From positions 44,215 to 108,214 of the forward strand of contig WBUH01000016.1 of NCBI GenBank assembly GCA_008933805.1: 64,000 nucleotides of DNA. The letters run 5' to 3'. This document shows, one piece after another, positions 61,835 through 64,000 of the stretch (within the stretch, counting starts at the first letter, position 1; the number at the start of each line of letters is the position of its first letter). The translations under genes and the position numbers were made by a program. Below the pieces are notes generated by a model. It did no database searches. It worked only from the letters and a program-made list of their open reading frames with translations, and had not been told where the DNA came from. This DNA is from Bacteroidota bacterium (GTDB lineage: Bacteria; Bacteroidota; Bacteroidia; UBA8524).

Positions 61835-62248
61835 ATGGAAAAACTGCTTGATAACGATGTGAAAGTGTTTTTGGGAGGTGAAAAATACACTACTCAAATT
61901 GATACCGTAAACCACGTTTTTTTGGCCGATGAGCCTGAAAACAAAGGTGGTTTTGATAAAGGACCTGCCCCATACCAGTTATTACTGGCAAGTTTGGGAA
62001 GCTGCACAGCCATTACTGTAAAAATGTATGCCGAACGGAAAAACTGGCCGCTTGAAAATGTGCACGTAACCTTAAATATGGAACAAGAAGATACCCCACA
62101 GGGTAAACATACCGTTTTCATTCGCAAACTGCACTTAGCGGGAGCTTTATCACAAGAGCAACAAGAACGGTTATTAACAGTGGCAAAGGCTTGCCCCGTT
62201 GCCAAAATATTAACAGGCACTATTGAAATTGACAGCAGGTTGGTGTAG
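61835..62248 (+). CDS. OsmC/Ohr family protein
   Basis: 137 residues with the two reactive cysteines of the family: Cys in LGSCTAITV (about residue 56) and Cys in KACPVAK (about 122). OsmC-like proteins reduce organic hydroperoxides using paired thiols, in the cytoplasm. The length and GPAPYQLLLASLGSC spacing fit the YhfA/OsmC branch more than Ohr. It is convergent with the membrane lipoprotein gene one base later. Confidence 0.93.
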   Translation: MEKLLDNDVKVFLGGEKYTTQIDTVNHVFLADEPENKGGFDKGPAPYQLLLASLGSCTAITVKMYAERKNWPLENVHVTLNMEQEDTPQGKHTVFIRKLHLAGALSQEQQERLLTVAKACPVAKILTGTIEIDSRLV

Positions 62249-62249
62249 A

Positions 62250-63113
62250 TTAATCGTTAACGAACAGCAGCAGCCATATTGTTTTGAAAAAATAGAACAG
62301 AGTAATACCTGCAAGGCACCAAAATCCAAAGAAGGTCAGAAGTGCAGAAAGTGGAGCTGTTGCATTGGTAATGGCCAAAAACAATACTGAAAGGAATAGG
62401 GTGAGTATTAGAGCTGCGATGAAGTTGAAGAAATTATGCTTAACCCTAATTGCTCTGCTCATCTTCTTTATTTCTGATAGGGTGTGTGGTTTTCCGCCAA
62501 CATATACTTTTAATTTTTTTCGAATGCCTGAGAAAAATTTTGCGACCGAACCGACAACTATCATAAACAATAAAAACAAGGCAATCATGTAGCCGTAAAA
62601 AACAATTGCTAAAGGACTTGCTGAAGACTCAATTACTGTAGCAACAGTGAAGGCTATTATAGCCGCTAATATTGCAAAAAATAGTGTTGCGGCTACTCCT
62701 AAAATCATTGTAACTAATACTTCAGTAATGTTGTCAATCCCTAAATGTGTTTCTGCAACATTATTGTTTGTAGCCAAAGTACTCGTATCATGTTGCTCAA
62801 CTTTATCGTATAAGTTCGTCACAATACGGTTTGTGTGTACTACTCTTATTTCACGCCCCGCTCTTCTTGGCTCATTCACCGTATCATAAGAGCAAATGTG
62901 AGGGTTAGAATGATTAGGGGTAGAAAACGTAAGAACGATTGGTTTTGAGGCTAATGTTATGTGTTTTTTACCATTCTTTTTTTTAACCAAAGAGGACTGT
63001 GTTGGTTTTTTTACTTTGGGGATGTGACCATACCTGGTACTGCATGATGAACTAAGGACAAGAAATAGAATGACAAACAAGCAGGATATACCTTTAAAAG
63101 CAATTTTAATCAT
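62250..63113 (-). CDS. Hypothetical membrane lipoprotein
   Basis: 287 residues from the ATG at 63113. A lipobox (LSSSC) follows the first hydrophobic stretch, then a charged, Ser/Thr-rich region (about 30-115), then four predicted membrane helices in two pairs (VTMILGVAATLFFAILAAII, IVFYGYMIALFLLFMIVVG, FFNFIAALILTLFLSVLFL, LLTFFGFWCLAGITLFYFF). No family recognised. A lipid-anchored N-terminus together with later inner-membrane helices is unusual, so the first stretch may instead be an ordinary helix. Confidence 0.7.
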   Translation of the reverse strand: MIKIAFKGISCLFVILFLVLSSSCSTRYGHIPKVKKPTQSSLVKKKNGKKHITLASKPIVLTFSTPNHSNPHICSYDTVNEPRRAGREIRVVHTNRIVTNLYDKVEQHDTSTLATNNNVAETHLGIDNITEVLVTMILGVAATLFFAILAAIIAFTVATVIESSASPLAIVFYGYMIALFLLFMIVVGSVAKFFSGIRKKLKVYVGGKPHTLSEIKKMSRAIRVKHNFFNFIAALILTLFLSVLFLAITNATAPLSALLTFFGFWCLAGITLFYFFKTIWLLLFVND

Positions 63114-63193
63114 AAAAAAATACGTTAAGCCCACTAAAAGTGGCTCATGTTTTCATAGTTTACAGCAATATATAAAAGATGCTCAGTGATTGG

Positions 63194-63201
63194 TATCTTT
63201 G
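63194..63201 (+). promoter_or_regulatory. -7 element TATCTTTG for hflX
   Basis: Exact TAnnTTTG, 24 bases before the TTG start at 63226. Confidence 0.55.
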
Positions 63202-63225
63202 TGCTTTAAATAGCTACAATATTTT

Positions 63226-64000
63226 TTGAAAAAACAACTTTTTGATACTGCCAAAAAACAGGAAACTGCGGTACTGGTAGCCGTGCAAACCCAAAAGCAG
63301 CGCGATTACCAAGCCAAGGAATACTTAGATGAACTTGAGTTTTTGGCCGAAACAGCCGGAGTGAAGACCTTAAAAAAATTCACACAAAAGCTGGAGCGAC
63401 CCGATACACGAACGTTTGTAGGAAAGGGCAAGCTGGAGGACATTCGCTTGTACATTGAGGAATACAAAGTAGATACTGTAATTTTTGACGATGAGCTTTC
63501 TCCAAGTCAGGTGAGGAACATTGAGCAGGAACTCAACTGCAAAGTGCTTGACCGCGCCAACCTGATACTTGATATTTTTGCTACCCGTGCACAAACCGCT
63601 ACCGCCAAAGCGCAAGTGGAGCTGGCACAAACCCAATACATTTTACCCCGACTTACCCGAATGTGGACGCACCTTAGCAAACACCAAGGGGGTGTGGGCA
63701 CAAGAGGACCGGGTGAAAGCGAGATTGAAACCGACCGTCGCGGAATACGTAACCGCATCAGCTTGCTGAAAGAACGACTGGCCGAGATTGACAAGCAAAA
63801 CCTAACGCGTCGCAAAAACCGCGACGGGGTGATTAGGGTGGCTTTAGTAGGCTATACCAACGTGGGCAAAAGCACTATTATGAATTTGCTTACCAAAAGC
63901 GATGTATTGGCCGAAAATAAACTGTTTGCTACACTGGATAGTACCGTGCGCAAAGTAGTGTTGGATAATACCCCGTTCCTGCTTTCAGATACAGTAGGGT
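63226..64000 (+). CDS. hflX: GTPase HflX, partial (C-terminus beyond right edge)
   Basis: 258 residues are visible, starting at TTG 63226 (KKQLFDTAKKQETAVLVAV); no ATG is near. The HflX N-terminal domain (about 1-190) has the conserved GKGKLEDI, IFDDELSPSQVRNIE, DRANLILDIF and GVGTRGPGESEIETDRR segments. The GTPase domain begins with G1 VGYTNVGKST and the frame leaves the window at DTVG of G3. HflX binds the large ribosomal subunit and rescues stalled ribosomes under stress. Confidence 0.96.
   Translation, partial: MKKQLFDTAKKQETAVLVAVQTQKQRDYQAKEYLDELEFLAETAGVKTLKKFTQKLERPDTRTFVGKGKLEDIRLYIEEYKVDTVIFDDELSPSQVRNIEQELNCKVLDRANLILDIFATRAQTATAKAQVELAQTQYILPRLTRMWTHLSKHQGGVGTRGPGESEIETDRRGIRNRISLLKERLAEIDKQNLTRRKNRDGVIRVALVGYTNVGKSTIMNLLTKSDVLAENKLFATLDSTVRKVVLDNTPFLLSDTVG

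Noticed and set aside
1..64000. tRNA, rRNA, CRISPR arrays, integrases, transposases and phage genes
   Set aside because: I looked through the intergenic gaps and saw no cloverleaf, no regular spacer-repeat array and no recombinase or transposase motif in any real frame.

Overview
The window is a chromosomal segment of a member of the Bacteroidota. Three lines support this. It encodes proteins with type IX secretion (T9SS) type A and type B C-terminal sorting domains, and families typical of the phylum (Omp28-related lipoprotein, DUF6029 barrel, DUF4175, MIP18-Mrp fusion, long-form PurF). Its promoters follow the TTTG-N18to20-TAnnTTTG grammar of this phylum. It uses several TTG starts and has no evident Shine-Dalgarno sequences. 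The genus cannot be read from the sequence. I see no tRNA, rRNA, CRISPR array, phage or insertion sequence; this looks like an ordinary, densely packed chromosome.

Layout. 1-3.5 kb: pirin (cut by the left edge) and a TPR histidine kinase/LytTR regulator pair. 3.6-9.9 kb: one 2107-residue T9SS surface protein. 10-13.6 kb: LpxD-like acyltransferase, MORN-repeat lipoprotein, EamA transporter, MtfA-like peptidase. 13.7-21.5 kb, minus strand: T9SS type B protein, MoxR ATPase and two SurA-like chaperone isomerases. 21.7-25.4 kb: a small membrane peptide-mrp-nfu operon, a candidate structured RNA, and purF. 25.5-33.1 kb: aroQ, a lipoprotein, MarR, small proteins, psd, glutamate dehydrogenase, and cdsA-DUF2007-CPBP. 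33.1-38.8 kb: dusB, an AraC-type response regulator with a frameshifted multi-PAS kinase, and pssA-purS. 38.9-46.9 kb: M28 peptidase, MsrB, fasciclin protein, a possible GldN-like protein, DUF4175, and an unassigned protein. 47-49.4 kb: an NrtR-like Nudix regulator divergent from an apparent nucleotidyltransferase-methyltransferase fusion. 49.4-51.8 kb: a four-gene sensor operon. 52-55.2 kb: a six-bladed propeller protein, a hydrolase, and a carboxypeptidase-regulatory-domain/Rieske pair. 55.3-61.5 kb: Omp28-DUF6029, a geranylgeranyl-reductase-like enzyme with no normal start codon, and a T9SS type A protein. 61.8-64 kb: OsmC, a membrane lipoprotein, and hflX (cut by the right edge).

How the genes relate. 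The SurA-like chaperones, LpxD, outer-membrane proteins, lipoproteins and T9SS cargo form a cell-envelope theme. CdsA, PssA and Psd catalyse successive steps to phosphatidylethanolamine and lie within about 9.6 kb. PurF and PurS belong to purine synthesis.

The points most worth a second look are the fusion protein next to the NrtR-like gene, the candidate RNA at 23.3 kb, three genes whose promoters predict leaderless mRNAs, the missing start codon of the reductase, the single-base frameshift in the hybrid PAS kinase, and the propeller protein without a signal peptide. All assignments come from reading motifs by eye; no database search was run.
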